A stretch of DNA of 64,000 nucleotides from UBA1672 sp033851915. GTDB lineage: Bacteria; Pseudomonadota; Alphaproteobacteria; Micavibrionales; Micavibrionaceae. A program made the translations under genes and the position numbers. Positions 1-6,224 of this stretch are shown here, piece after piece. The notes under the pieces are model-generated. The model saw nothing but the letters and a program-made list of their open reading frames with translations, did no database searches and was not told the DNA's origin. Positions within the stretch are counted from its first letter, which is position 1, and every line of letters begins with the position of its first letter. The DNA is taken from positions 1-64,000 of the forward strand of contig JAWSVM010000011.1 of the NCBI GenBank assembly GCA_033851915.1. The letters run 5' to 3'.

Positions 1-51
1 CCGTGTGTCGGTGGCTGATTTACCCCTTCAACATAAAAACAGGAGGGCGCT

Positions 52-231
52 TTGCCGGAGAATAAGAAAATAGAGAGAACTATAAAGCCACAGGATTTTA
101 GCAATCTAGAGGCATTGGTTGAATCATTGAGGCGCAACGCAAGGGCATCAATTATCCGTCACAGAATAGGCAAGAATATAGTTAACAGCATTAAGCATTC
201 AAGTGTCTCCCCACAGTCCCCCAAGGACTAA
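52..231 (+). CDS. Small hypothetical protein, 59 aa, TTG start
   Basis: A 59-residue open frame starts at TTG 52, with a textbook AGGAGG at 41-46 five bases upstream. In-frame stops at 16 and 34 exclude a longer version. The product is basic (MPENKKIERT... ending SPQSPKD) and has no motif I recognise. A rho-independent terminator follows it at 254-295, so it ends a rightward transcript at the left of the phage immunity region. It may be the last gene of a unit beginning upstream, for example near the integrase. The function is unknown. Confidence 0.55.
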   Translation: MPENKKIERTIKPQDFSNLEALVESLRRNARASIIRHRIGKNIVNSIKHSSVSPQSPKD

Positions 232-253
232 TACTCAAGACACTTGTGACTTG

Positions 254-295
254 CCGTCCTGATCCTTCCCACACATCGATCGGGACGGTTTTTTT
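254..295 (+). terminator. Rho-independent terminator after the 59-aa gene
   Basis: An 11-bp stem (254-264 with 278-288, one G-T pair) closes a 13-nt loop and is followed directly by seven T residues (289-295). It ends rightward transcription from the window edge and insulates the leftward repressor operon whose last gene ends at 393. Confidence 0.85.
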
Positions 296-392
296 GGGTT
301 ATTCTGTAAATTTACCTATTTCGCACCAGTATTTCACTTTAACATCAGGGGGTTTCATTGCCCACTTCGCCATATCTTGGCAATGAGTTTAT

Positions 393-740
393 TCATTCCA
401 CGGACTCTTCACAGGGAAACGCCTTTGCTAACGATACACCAAACAGTATTCTGGCGGTCATTTGTAATTTTTCAGGATTATCTCGTGCGAATTTATTGAA
501 TATTAAAATAGCTTGCTCAGGGCTTAAACCTTTCTCAGGTATACAGAGTCTAATACCAGCCTCTGCCGAGCGGTAACCATCTAGATATCCGGCTATGTAC
601 CCAATACAATTTATTAGCTCGATAGTATTTTCATTCTCAAGCGAACATTGACTGAAAAAATCCATCCCAGTATTAAGGCTTGCACTAGTGGGCGTCGAAA
701 TAAGGGCAAAGGCTATTATTAGAAAAGTTAAAAATCTCAT
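393..740 (-). CDS. Secreted Rap1a/Tai-family-like protein coupled to the phage repressor
   Basis: 115 aa. Residues 1-20 form a Sec signal peptide (MRFLTFLIIAFALISTPTSA). The mature part has four cysteines (C32, C45, C66, C110) and the pattern CIGYIAGYLDGY, then LCIPEKGLSPEQ, then a C-terminal AFPC, which resembles the Rap1a/Tai family (PF18602), known from type VI secretion immunity proteins and common as a short periplasmic protein in prophages. Its start codon overlaps the stop of the repressor gene (737-740), so it should be made with the repressor in a lysogen. That context suggests protection or superinfection exclusion rather than a lytic role, which is inference. The family assignment is from pattern recognition only. 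Confidence 0.7.
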   Translation of the reverse strand: MRFLTFLIIAFALISTPTSASLNTGMDFFSQCSLENENTIELINCIGYIAGYLDGYRSAEAGIRLCIPEKGLSPEQAILIFNKFARDNPEKLQMTARILFGVSLAKAFPCEESVE

Positions 741-1165
741 TCCTTCGGCCTCCCATGTTCAAAATCTTCCGCGTCTTTTTTGTTGGGTGTGCGCTGTGTG
801 GTGTATTCTTCGATAGTTGGCTTTATAAGGCGGTAGATTGTTGTTAAATCCTCATCCTCTATTTCTCTAAGCACTTTAAATAGGGGGTGCTTTTTATCGC
901 TATCATAGGTAAATATTGGTTCTAGGCCGCACAATACCCACTCCGGGCGCGTTTCGGTCACAGAGCAGAATTTCACCAGCCCTGTTAATGACATCTCGTT
1001 TCTTCCGCGCTCATAATGGCCGTACGCGACAGGGGATACGTTCAGAACCTTAGCCATGGCATCTTGGTTCTTGCCGGCTGCGTTTCTTGCGTACCTTATA
1101 CGCCCACTCATTGTGGTTATGTCGTCTTTTTTATTGGCCATCTTAGAATAATTACACAGAGGCAT
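737..1165 (-). CDS. CI-like phage repressor, XRE-family HTH
   Basis: 142 aa. An N-terminal helix-turn-helix spans about residues 20-75 (SGRIRYARNAAGKNQDAMAKV, then VSPVAYGHYERGRN). The C-terminal part is short and lacks a LexA/CI-type peptidase, so RecA-triggered self-cleavage is not expected. The start at 1165 is supported by AAGGTG seven bases upstream; later methionines (residues 9 and 19) are alternatives. The gene diverges from the Cro-like gene at 1226 across a 60-bp operator region and is followed with a 4-base overlap by the Rap1a-like gene. It probably maintains lysogeny by repressing the rightward early genes. Confidence 0.85.
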   Translation of the reverse strand: MPLCNYSKMANKKDDITTMSGRIRYARNAAGKNQDAMAKVLNVSPVAYGHYERGRNEMSLTGLVKFCSVTETRPEWVLCGLEPIFTYDSDKKHPLFKVLREIEDEDLTTIYRLIKPTIEEYTTQRTPNKKDAEDFEHGRPKE

Positions 1166-1225
1166 TTATTGTCACCTTACATTTTGTTATTGACAAAACT
1201 AACATTAAGTTAGATTGTTGTTCCT
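1166..1225. promoter_or_regulatory. Divergent cI/cro promoter-operator region
   Basis: This 60-bp gap separates the repressor (minus) from the Cro-like gene (plus). On the plus strand TTGACA at 1190-1195 and TAGATT at 1211-1216 (15-bp spacer, short) could form a promoter for the Cro-like gene. A palindrome CTAAC-N5-GTTAG at 1199-1213 overlaps this promoter and is the best operator candidate. The minus strand carries a TTGTCA-like -35 over the same bases for the repressor. The assignment rests on position and symmetry only. Confidence 0.6.
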
Positions 1226-1423
1226 ATGAAGAAGACGAACAAAAATAACTCATTTTGGAATTCAGTAAAAATTGCTTGTGAAAGTCTAAATATATCTCTG
1301 GACACGTTTTATGTCTGGAAAAATAGGAAGCAGATTTCAAAAGCAAAAATAGTCCCAATTTATGAAGAGCTCAAAGGGACAAGCTACGAACTATCCCTAT
1401 CTCAGCTCAATTCAAAAAACTAA
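1226..1423 (+). CDS. Cro-like small DNA-binding protein
   Basis: 65 aa, basic, divergent from the CI-like repressor. The segment from about residue 12 to 40 (KIACESLNISLDTFYVWKNRKQISKAK) reads like a Cro/YdaS-type helix-turn-helix, with the Trp-Lys-Asn-Arg end typical of the recognition helix region. Its position as first gene of the rightward early transcript and its size fit a Cro-type lytic switch protein. Sequence identity to named Cro proteins is not evident by eye, so the role rests on context. Confidence 0.65.
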   Translation: MKKTNKNNSFWNSVKIACESLNISLDTFYVWKNRKQISKAKIVPIYEELKGTSYELSLSQLNSKN

Positions 1424-1427
1424 CAAC

Positions 1428-1456
1428 TCCCCAGTGCATCACGCACTTTCGGGGGA
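1428..1456 (+). terminator. Imperfect hairpin after the Cro-like gene
   Basis: TCCCC (1428-1432) and AGTGC (1433-1437) pair with GCACT (1443-1447) and GGGGGA (1451-1456), leaving a 5-nt loop and a 3-nt bulge, five bases after the stop codon at 1423. There is no clear T tract, so it could be a weak terminator, an antitermination target or an mRNA stabiliser. Confidence 0.4.
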
Positions 1457-1596
1457 TGTTTCGAACGGAACAAAAGAATGACGCATAAAGACAGCACCTC
1501 TATATCTCAAACATCCGATGCGGGTACGTGTAACTTATCCACAGGCGATATGTCAAACAGTTTTTCAATAACTCCCAAAACAGAAGGAACATCAAC

Positions 1597-1812
1597 ATGT
1601 CACCAGAAGAGATTAGGTTCGCTTGCATCACACTTGCACACGATAGCAACGCCAGTACATCAGATGTTGTTAAACGAGCAGAGCTATACGCAGACTTCAT
1701 CCTCGGCACCGAACACGCAAAAGGGCGTGAACGGCTGGAAGGTATTGAGAAAGCTATGTTTCATCATATATTACAGAAACTTGAGTCTATTGAGAGGTTT
1801 TCGCGCCACTGA
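1597..1812 (+). CDS. Small hypothetical phage protein, 71 aa
   Basis: 71 aa, mostly helical, charged (MSPEEIRFACIT... ending LESIERFSRH). An AGAAGGA ribosome-binding site lies about seven bases before the ATG. A longer open frame at 1478-2047 overlaps it in another register but has composition unlike a protein, so this frame is preferred. Its 3' end overlaps by 26 bases the end of the convergent gene at 1787-1957. The function is not recognised; small early genes of this sort are common next to Cro. Confidence 0.55.
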   Translation: MSPEEIRFACITLAHDSNASTSDVVKRAELYADFILGTEHAKGRERLEGIEKAMFHHILQKLESIERFSRH

Positions 1813-1957
1813 CGGTTTCATAGCATTTTTTATAAAGGTTAAGCACTTCATCTGGGTCTTGGGCTTTAACCTCACTGCCAATGGGGGGTGTTCCCAAAAT
1901 TATTTTCATCATATCAAGTGCAATCCATTTGTTGGCTTTAATCTCTTCATCAGACAT
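1787..1957 (-). CDS. Small hypothetical protein, 56 aa, minus strand
   Basis: A 56-codon frame begins MSDEEIKANKWIALDMMK and ends with TAG at 1787-1789. An AAAAGGAGA sequence on the minus strand lies four bases before the ATG, one of the best ribosome-binding sites in the phage. It is convergent with the 71-aa gene and divergent from the gene at 2044, so it would need its own promoter in 1958-2043. I recognise no domain; the length is comparable to phage regulatory microproteins. Its reality rests on the start signal and a plausible amino-acid composition. Confidence 0.6.
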   Translation of the reverse strand: MSDEEIKANKWIALDMMKIILGTPPIGSEVKAQDPDEVLNLYKKCYETVSGAKTSQ

Positions 1958-2043
1958 ATTTGTCTCCTTTTAGTGTTGTGTCGAAACCGCACTATAGCGG
2001 GTTGTGGCTTCTGCGTGGAGTCACAACCTATGCGGGGGGCGAA

Positions 2044-2376
2044 ATGAAAGCTCTACCTGAAAACATTCAGAGCAAGATAAAGCTCCTTTGTGCTGCACGA
2101 AATGTGACGTTATTACGTGTAAGAAACCCGCAGACTATGGGTGATAGAGCTGCATTGAACGGTATTATTGTCACTGTAATCCGCGCCCATCAAAACACGG
2201 TAGTCCCGTCCCAATTATCAGAGTTCTTAGAGCAAGAGCCAGCATACATTCACAGAGTAATCAAAATCATGCGCAGTCAGGAATTTCAAATGAATGAAGA
2301 ACCTCGTATTCGCACAATGAAATACGAACCCCGCGACCATTACGGCAATCGTAACGGCGCGAAGGCCAGAAGTTAA
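2044..2376 (+). CDS. Hypothetical early phage protein, 110 aa
   Basis: The frame is open from 1960, but the first 28 codons overlap the start region of the minus-strand 56-aa gene and read poorly. ATG 2044 (MKALPENIQSK) follows a purine-rich GGGGGGCGAA stretch and is preferred. The product is basic with a predominantly helical middle (QSKIKLLCAARNVTLLRVRN; SQLSEFLEQEPAYIHRVIKIM) that could be a winged-helix DNA-binding unit, though I cannot name a family. It precedes the gapR-like gene by 22 bp and is probably in the same early operon. Confidence 0.6.
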   Translation: MKALPENIQSKIKLLCAARNVTLLRVRNPQTMGDRAALNGIIVTVIRAHQNTVVPSQLSEFLEQEPAYIHRVIKIMRSQEFQMNEEPRIRTMKYEPRDHYGNRNGAKARS

Positions 2377-2398
2377 CCCAAAGAGAGAGACTGAAATT

Positions 2399-2680
2399 AT
2401 GAGTGAACCACAAATAGTACCAGACGATAATGAACCCAAAGACGTAGGCGGTGTAGTAGGCCAGAGACTAACCTCATTTGTTGAGCGCGTAGAACGTTTA
2501 GAAACGGAGAAAACCGAGCTAATGGAGGACATCAAGGAAGTCTACGCCGAGGCGAAAGGTGTTGGTTTTGATGTGAAAGCGATCCGTAAGTTGGTTGCTC
2601 TGCGCAAGATGGAAACAAATGCCCGCCATGAAGCGGAAAGCATTCTTGATTTGTATAAATCTGCGGTTGGGATGGTTTAA
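2399..2680 (+). CDS. GapR-family (DUF2312) DNA-binding protein, phage-encoded
   Basis: 93 aa. The central segment VGQRLTSFVERVERLETEK followed by ELMEDIKEVYAEAKGVGFDVKAIRKLVALRK and ending ESILDLYKSAVGM is the hallmark of DUF2312/UPF0335 (PF10073). The Caulobacter member GapR is a nucleoid-associated protein that clamps overtwisted DNA ahead of replication forks and transcription complexes and stimulates topoisomerases. Nearly the whole protein is the conserved coiled-coil domain, preceded by a short acidic leader. It sits between early regulators and the rusA/methyltransferase genes, so a part in phage DNA replication is likely but inferred. Phage-borne DUF2312 copies are known. Confidence 0.9.
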   Translation: MSEPQIVPDDNEPKDVGGVVGQRLTSFVERVERLETEKTELMEDIKEVYAEAKGVGFDVKAIRKLVALRKMETNARHEAESILDLYKSAVGMV

Positions 2681-2681
2681 T

Positions 2682-3026
2682 ATGCGCGTAATCCTGCCAT
2701 GGCCACCTAAAGAACTGAAACCTAATGCACGTAAGCAGCACAGGTACATCAAGGATGTCCGTAATGGATATAAGGATGAATGCTATTACCTTGCTAAAGG
2801 GGTTAAAAAGCCACAGCAGGGTAATATCGCGTTAAATATTACATTCCACCCGCCCACAGGACACCGCAGAGACTTAGACAACTGCCTCGCCCAGATCAAA
2901 TATGGTTTGGACGGTGTCGCCGCAGGATGGGGTGTTGATGATGCTCTATTCAGGCCAATAAAGATTGATTTCGGTGCGGCTGTTAAAGGCGGTGCGGTGA
3001 TTGTTGAGTATGGAGATGTGACATGA
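2682..3026 (+). CDS. RusA-like Holliday junction resolvase
   Basis: 114 aa from ATG 2682, one base after the stop of the GapR gene, implying translational coupling; an earlier ATG at 2595 in the same frame would lie wholly inside the GapR gene and is less likely. The pattern RRDLDNCLAQIKYGLDG (D64, D66) and the later VDDALF (D86/D87) match the metal-binding acidic residues of RusA (PF05866), and the N-terminal LPWPPKELKPNARKQH is the usual first strand region. RusA enzymes resolve four-way junctions during phage recombination and replication. Confidence 0.87.
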   Translation: MRVILPWPPKELKPNARKQHRYIKDVRNGYKDECYYLAKGVKKPQQGNIALNITFHPPTGHRRDLDNCLAQIKYGLDGVAAGWGVDDALFRPIKIDFGAAVKGGAVIVEYGDVT

Positions 3027-3748
3027 CAAAAGTCATTATAGGAGACTGCACACTGTATCTGGGGGATGCGTTGGAAATACTGCCAACGTTGCCGAAGAGT
3101 GATCTTTTGTTGACAGACGCGCCATACCTTTTGACGAGCGGGGGAAACTCCGATGGTGAAAATACCATGAGCGGGATCTTCTCATATGAGAACTACGACA
3201 ATAAAGGCCATATCGTTGAGTGCAACATTACATTCCAAGACATGGCAACACCGCTATATAACGCGCTTAAGGACAATGCCGACGCGTACGTTATGGCGAA
3301 TGATAAAAACCAGTTTGAAGCACAAAGGGCGTTCCTAGAGGCAAAATTTAAGTTTCACAATCCATTAACGTGGGACAAGGGCAATGCCGTACCTAATCGC
3401 TGGTACATGAAAAATCAGGAATACGTCTTGTATTTGTGGAAGGGCATCGCCAAAACAATCAATAACCCATCATGTAAACAAAACATCTTTGTGCCAAATA
3501 CGAAATACACAAAGCACCCAACCGAGAAACCCGTTTCATTGATGCAGTATTACATAGAGAACTCATCGCAGTACGGTGACGTGGTTCTTGACGCATTTAT
3601 GGGTACTGGCTCCACCGGAGTAGCGGCGTTGCAATCAGGGCGTAAATTTGTAGGCATAGAGATAGATCAAAAATGGTTTGACGTAGCCTGTGAGCGTATA
3701 GAGAAATTTCAATCTAATTTTCAACTTTCTTTGTTGGAGGCTGTCTAA
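3023..3748 (+). CDS. Orphan beta-class DNA N4/N6 methyltransferase
   Basis: 241 aa. Motif IV (TDAPY, residues 31-35, a DPPY variant) precedes motif X (KHPTEKPVSLMQYYI, about 164-178) and motif I (LDAFMGTGSTGV, about 189-200), the beta-type order found in phage adenine-N6 or cytosine-N4 methyltransferases. Asp-Ala replaces the first Pro of the usual DPPY box; the essential D/N-x-x-Y pattern remains. No restriction endonuclease partner lies next to it. The start overlaps rusA by four bases. Likely jobs are protecting phage DNA against host restriction or marking it for regulation. The recognition site cannot be read from sequence. Confidence 0.88.
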   Translation: MTKVIIGDCTLYLGDALEILPTLPKSDLLLTDAPYLLTSGGNSDGENTMSGIFSYENYDNKGHIVECNITFQDMATPLYNALKDNADAYVMANDKNQFEAQRAFLEAKFKFHNPLTWDKGNAVPNRWYMKNQEYVLYLWKGIAKTINNPSCKQNIFVPNTKYTKHPTEKPVSLMQYYIENSSQYGDVVLDAFMGTGSTGVAALQSGRKFVGIEIDQKWFDVACERIEKFQSNFQLSLLEAV

Positions 3749-4629
3749 TGAGAGAAGACGGCAGCAGCTGGATAAAACTCAGAAGAGGGATGTTGGAATG
3801 GGAATGGTACGACCATATCCCGACCAAAGTCCTATTTATGCATTTACTGCTAAAGGCGAATTATAAGGCAACGCGATACCGTGGACACGCCATACCAGAG
3901 GGTGCTTGTGTGACGGGTCAGCCGGAGCTTGCATTGCAAACAGGGCTTACGCGCCAGCAAGTCAGGACAGCATTGAAAAATCTTACCGAAACAGGCGAGA
4001 TAACCATCAGCTCAACCAATAAATTCTCAATCATTTCAATGGTTAAGTGGAGTGAATACCAGTCAACCAACCAGCAAGATAACAGTCAACCAACCAACAA
4101 CCAACCATCAACCAACATTCAAGTAACCACAGATAAAGAACTTAATAAACTTACTGTTGATGTTACGCGTGATGTTTCGGAAGTGGTCAGGCTTGGAAAG
4201 CAAATAGATAAAATTACAGGCTGGGATAAGAATCCAAACTGGTTCGGAGATTACTCCCGTATCAACACTTGGTTTGCCGAGGGATGGTCGCCTGATTTGG
4301 ACATCATCCCGACCATCAAGCGTTTGGTAGCGAGGAAGCAGGGCGCACCCCCAACAACATTAGGATATTTCGAGCAAGCTATCGCTGATGCTCACATTGC
4401 CAGATTAAAACCATTACCCGAAGGAAATCAAAATGAACACACTAGCCAGCGCAATAACGGAGGTTACGGACAGAGTAAATCAGAACTTGCCGACCAAGCC
4501 GTCCGCAACTCAGTTGCAAAATTTTGTCAGCCCCAAGAAAGCGCAGAGTATAGCCTTGATGACCCGCCAGCTCTTCGACATGAAAAACACTTACGGATTG
4601 GCGGCAACACAGCTAGAGGCGCGGACTGA
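3748..4629 (+). CDS. Phage replication initiator-like protein (wHTH)
   Basis: 293 aa, start overlapping the methyltransferase stop (TAATG). The first 100 residues (SSWIKLRRGMLEWEWYDHIP, then PELALQTGLTRQQVRTALKNLTETGEI) are the winged-helix type seen in phage replication O/DnaD-like and conserved replisome-organiser proteins, which bind origin DNA. Residues about 107-127 form a Q/T/N-rich linker (QSTNQQDNSQPTNNQPSTN). The second half includes WFGDYSRINTWFAEGWSPDLDIIPTIKRLV. The last about 65 codons are overlapped in another frame by the next gene. An origin is often inside such genes; the linker-coding stretch at 4066-4125, rich in CAACCAA repeats, is a candidate. Confidence 0.75.
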   Translation: MREDGSSWIKLRRGMLEWEWYDHIPTKVLFMHLLLKANYKATRYRGHAIPEGACVTGQPELALQTGLTRQQVRTALKNLTETGEITISSTNKFSIISMVKWSEYQSTNQQDNSQPTNNQPSTNIQVTTDKELNKLTVDVTRDVSEVVRLGKQIDKITGWDKNPNWFGDYSRINTWFAEGWSPDLDIIPTIKRLVARKQGAPPTTLGYFEQAIADAHIARLKPLPEGNQNEHTSQRNNGGYGQSKSELADQAVRNSVAKFCQPQESAEYSLDDPPALRHEKHLRIGGNTARGAD

Positions 4630-4924
4630 CAGCATGATTATGGACTTGAAGGGATTTACCGACGATGAAATCCATGCGGCCTTTACGCAATATCGCCAAG
4701 AGGAAAACGGATTGCCGGAGAGTAGCCATATTCGCAAGATTATATTCAGCGCGCGGAAAAAGCGTACTCCCAGCAGCAACCCTGCGTTCAAGCCCTTTGA
4801 AAACAAAACACCAGAGCCAAGGTATGACGAACTGACCGATAAACAAAAGGCCGAGGTGGATAGCATTTTCGCGGAATGCAGAAGTGTTCTGCGCCCACCG
4901 ATAACGATAGGAGAGAGAACATGA
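4433..4924 (+). CDS. Hypothetical replication-associated protein overlapping the initiator gene
   Basis: 163 aa in the +1 frame relative to the upstream gene, overlapping it by 197 bases. GAAGGA lies seven bases before ATG 4433. The middle part (LFDMKNTYGLAATQLEART, MIMDLKGFTDDEIHAAFTQYRQEENGLPESSHIRKIIFSAR) resembles the helical domain of phage proteins located after replication initiators that may load or accessorise the helicase; no ATPase motif is present, so it is not a complete loader. It overlaps the next gene by four bases (ATGA at 4921). The function is inferred from position only. Confidence 0.65.
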   Translation: MNTLASAITEVTDRVNQNLPTKPSATQLQNFVSPKKAQSIALMTRQLFDMKNTYGLAATQLEARTDSMIMDLKGFTDDEIHAAFTQYRQEENGLPESSHIRKIIFSARKKRTPSSNPAFKPFENKTPEPRYDELTDKQKAEVDSIFAECRSVLRPPITIGERT

Positions 4925-5613
4925 AATCAGACTTACAGATCATTGAGGGTGCTTTGGGCTTGCTTCCCGACTGCGTTCCTGACGGGTGGTGGTGTCCACA
5001 GTGCCAAGACAAAATAGCTTGTGCTACGTGTCACGAGTGTTGCCCTGATTGCGGCACATACCTCACAGACTGCCAGCCAGATGATACAACGGGCGATGCC
5101 AAAAAACGAGCCATCGCCGCAGTCCAGCGCATAAAGGACGCTCAAGCCATTGATGTTGATAGCTGGGCTAAGTTTATCACGAGAGACACGGAATTTTACG
5201 GGGATCACGCATGCTTTGAGTGTCACCCATACAGCGAGATTATAATTGATGGTTTCCGTTGTGTGAAGCACGAAGCAGCCGCCCACCTCCGCAAGATAAC
5301 GAAGAGCAGAAACACCAAAGACCACACCGACCCAGATTGGGTATGTCCTAGAGGTGATAGATGCGATCTTACGGTTGCATATATGTGCGGTCAGGCGAGT
5401 AATAAGACAGGGGTGGCTATGGGAAATAAGGAAACATTCAAAATGGGCGATAGAGTTCGTAAAAAAGGTGAAAAAGGCCAATGGCATGGAATTATCTGCG
5501 GAAGCTACAGCACAACAACCACGCCCGAAGGTTATGCTATCGAGAGCGAGCGCGAAACTGGATCAGTACAGATATACCCTGTAGGAGCATTGGAGGCTTA
5601 CGATGGGAAATAA
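4921..5613 (+). CDS. Cys-rich protein fused to a type II (R67/DfrB-like) dihydrofolate reductase domain
   Basis: 230 aa from ATG 4921 (AGGAGA upstream). Residues 38-60 carry clustered CxxC-like pairs (WWCPQCQ, CATCHECCPDCG) suggesting a zinc site; further Cys pairs follow near 113-116 and 145-152. Residues 167-230 match the plasmid-borne R67 trimethoprim-resistant DHFR: MGDRVRKK, then W, then TPEGYAIES, then GSVQIYPVGALE. The R67 active-site residues K32, Q67, I68 and Y69 all have equivalents, as does W38. R67 works as a tetramer reducing dihydrofolate with NADPH. An internal ATG at 5419 could give a 64-aa stand-alone DfrB-like protein, about the size of the R67 core. The fold call is strong; activity is untested. 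Confidence 0.8.
   Translation: MKSDLQIIEGALGLLPDCVPDGWWCPQCQDKIACATCHECCPDCGTYLTDCQPDDTTGDAKKRAIAAVQRIKDAQAIDVDSWAKFITRDTEFYGDHACFECHPYSEIIIDGFRCVKHEAAAHLRKITKSRNTKDHTDPDWVCPRGDRCDLTVAYMCGQASNKTGVAMGNKETFKMGDRVRKKGEKGQWHGIICGSYSTTTTPEGYAIESERETGSVQIYPVGALEAYDGK
5419..5613 (+). CDS. Possible internal start: stand-alone DfrB-like domain, 64 aa
   Basis: ATG 5419 lies in the same frame as the 230-aa fusion and is preceded by GGGGTGG. The first 20 bases of this potential gene are identical to the first 20 bases of the next gene (5603), a duplicated translation start, which supports the idea that initiation happens here. The product would be the SH3-like R67-type barrel with little extra. R67 is known to tolerate loss of its flexible N-terminal residues, so a 64-aa form could be complete. 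Whether fusion, short form or both are made cannot be told from sequence. Confidence 0.45.
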   Translation: MGNKETFKMGDRVRKKGEKGQWHGIICGSYSTTTTPEGYAIESERETGSVQIYPVGALEAYDGK

Positions 5614-5622
5614 GGAAACATT
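5419..5622 (+). repeat. Duplicated 20-bp gene-start sequence (5419-5438 and 5603-5622)
   Basis: The 20 bases encoding MGNKET plus two bases occur identically at 5419-5438 and 5603-5622, each at the beginning of a possible gene and each preceded by a GG(G/A)xGGCT-like purine tract. After the repeat the two frames diverge completely. This looks like a copied translation initiation region rather than a gene duplication. Confidence 0.85.
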
Positions 5623-6046
5623 GAAGCCAGAAGACGAGATTTGTCCAAGTTGCGCGTCATTGCTCGGCTTCGTGGACGAGAATAAGTATTGTCCTAAGTG
5701 CGGTAATTCGGAAAAACAAAAAGCCCTGCCCTGTAAAAAATGTAGTTCAACAGATATCACGCCACATGACTGCGGGTACAACACATTTAATCCAACTTGG
5801 GCGAAATGTAATGGTTGTGGTTATGAAGTTAAAACAGGATATGGAGAGAGCCACAGGGACAAACATATCATCAATGAATGGAATGAAGACCAATCTTCGT
5901 TGGATATGGAAGAGCTTATCGAGTGGGTGGAGGGGCAGAAGAAAGATATGTCGTTTACTACAGGTCTCGGCGATAGTTTAAATCATAGAGAAGGCCACAA
6001 CACCGCCCTAGACGCGGTAATTGAGAAATTGAGAGGTGGTGCGTGA
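5603..6046 (+). CDS. Double zinc-ribbon protein with Lar-like domain
   Basis: 147 aa. Two CxxC pairs at the N-terminus (ICPSCASLLG, YCPKCGNSE) form one ribbon. A second unit (LPCKKCSSTDITPHDCGYN, then AKCNGCGYEV, then HIINEWNE) follows the layout of the Lar restriction-alleviation family, in which a CxxC, CxxC ribbon ends in an A-x-x-x-WN motif. Lar proteins modulate type I restriction-modification. The C-terminal 50 residues (SLDMEELIEWVEGQKKDMS... TALDAVIEKLRGGA) are helical and of unknown role. The start overlaps the DfrB-like frame by 11 bases. The Lar link is tentative. Confidence 0.65.
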   Translation: MGNKETLKPEDEICPSCASLLGFVDENKYCPKCGNSEKQKALPCKKCSSTDITPHDCGYNTFNPTWAKCNGCGYEVKTGYGESHRDKHIINEWNEDQSSLDMEELIEWVEGQKKDMSFTTGLGDSLNHREGHNTALDAVIEKLRGGA

Positions 6047-6213
6047 TGTGGTGTTTACACAAATGGGGTAAGTGGTCTGACCCAACCGAGGTGAGGGCTG
6101 GTAGAACTGATTTCACATGTGGAACTAGTTCATCAACAACATATGATTTCAAGCGCGTCCAACAACGCTCTTGCTTGAAATGTAACAAGGAAATAGAGAG
6201 AAAAATAAGATGA
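6046..6213 (+). CDS. Small Cys/Trp-rich phage protein, 55 aa
   Basis: 55 codons starting on the TGATG overlap with the previous gene, so translationally coupled. The beginning MWCLHKWGKWSDP and the end QQRSCLKCNKEIERKIR form a CxH...CxxC pattern found in many short phage proteins placed among early genes, likely a single zinc knuckle. The function is unknown. It ends 12 bases before the convergent antitoxin gene. Confidence 0.65.
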   Translation: MWCLHKWGKWSDPTEVRAGRTDFTCGTSSSTTYDFKRVQQRSCLKCNKEIERKIR

Positions 6214-6224
6214 CTGACCGTGTG

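Noticed and set aside
1478..2047. 189-codon open frame on the plus strand
   Set aside because: It overlaps the better 71-aa gene and the minus-strand 56-aa gene, both with good ribosome sites, and its residues (Ser/Thr/His runs, then hydrophobic Phe/Ile/Leu mix) look like an out-of-frame reading.
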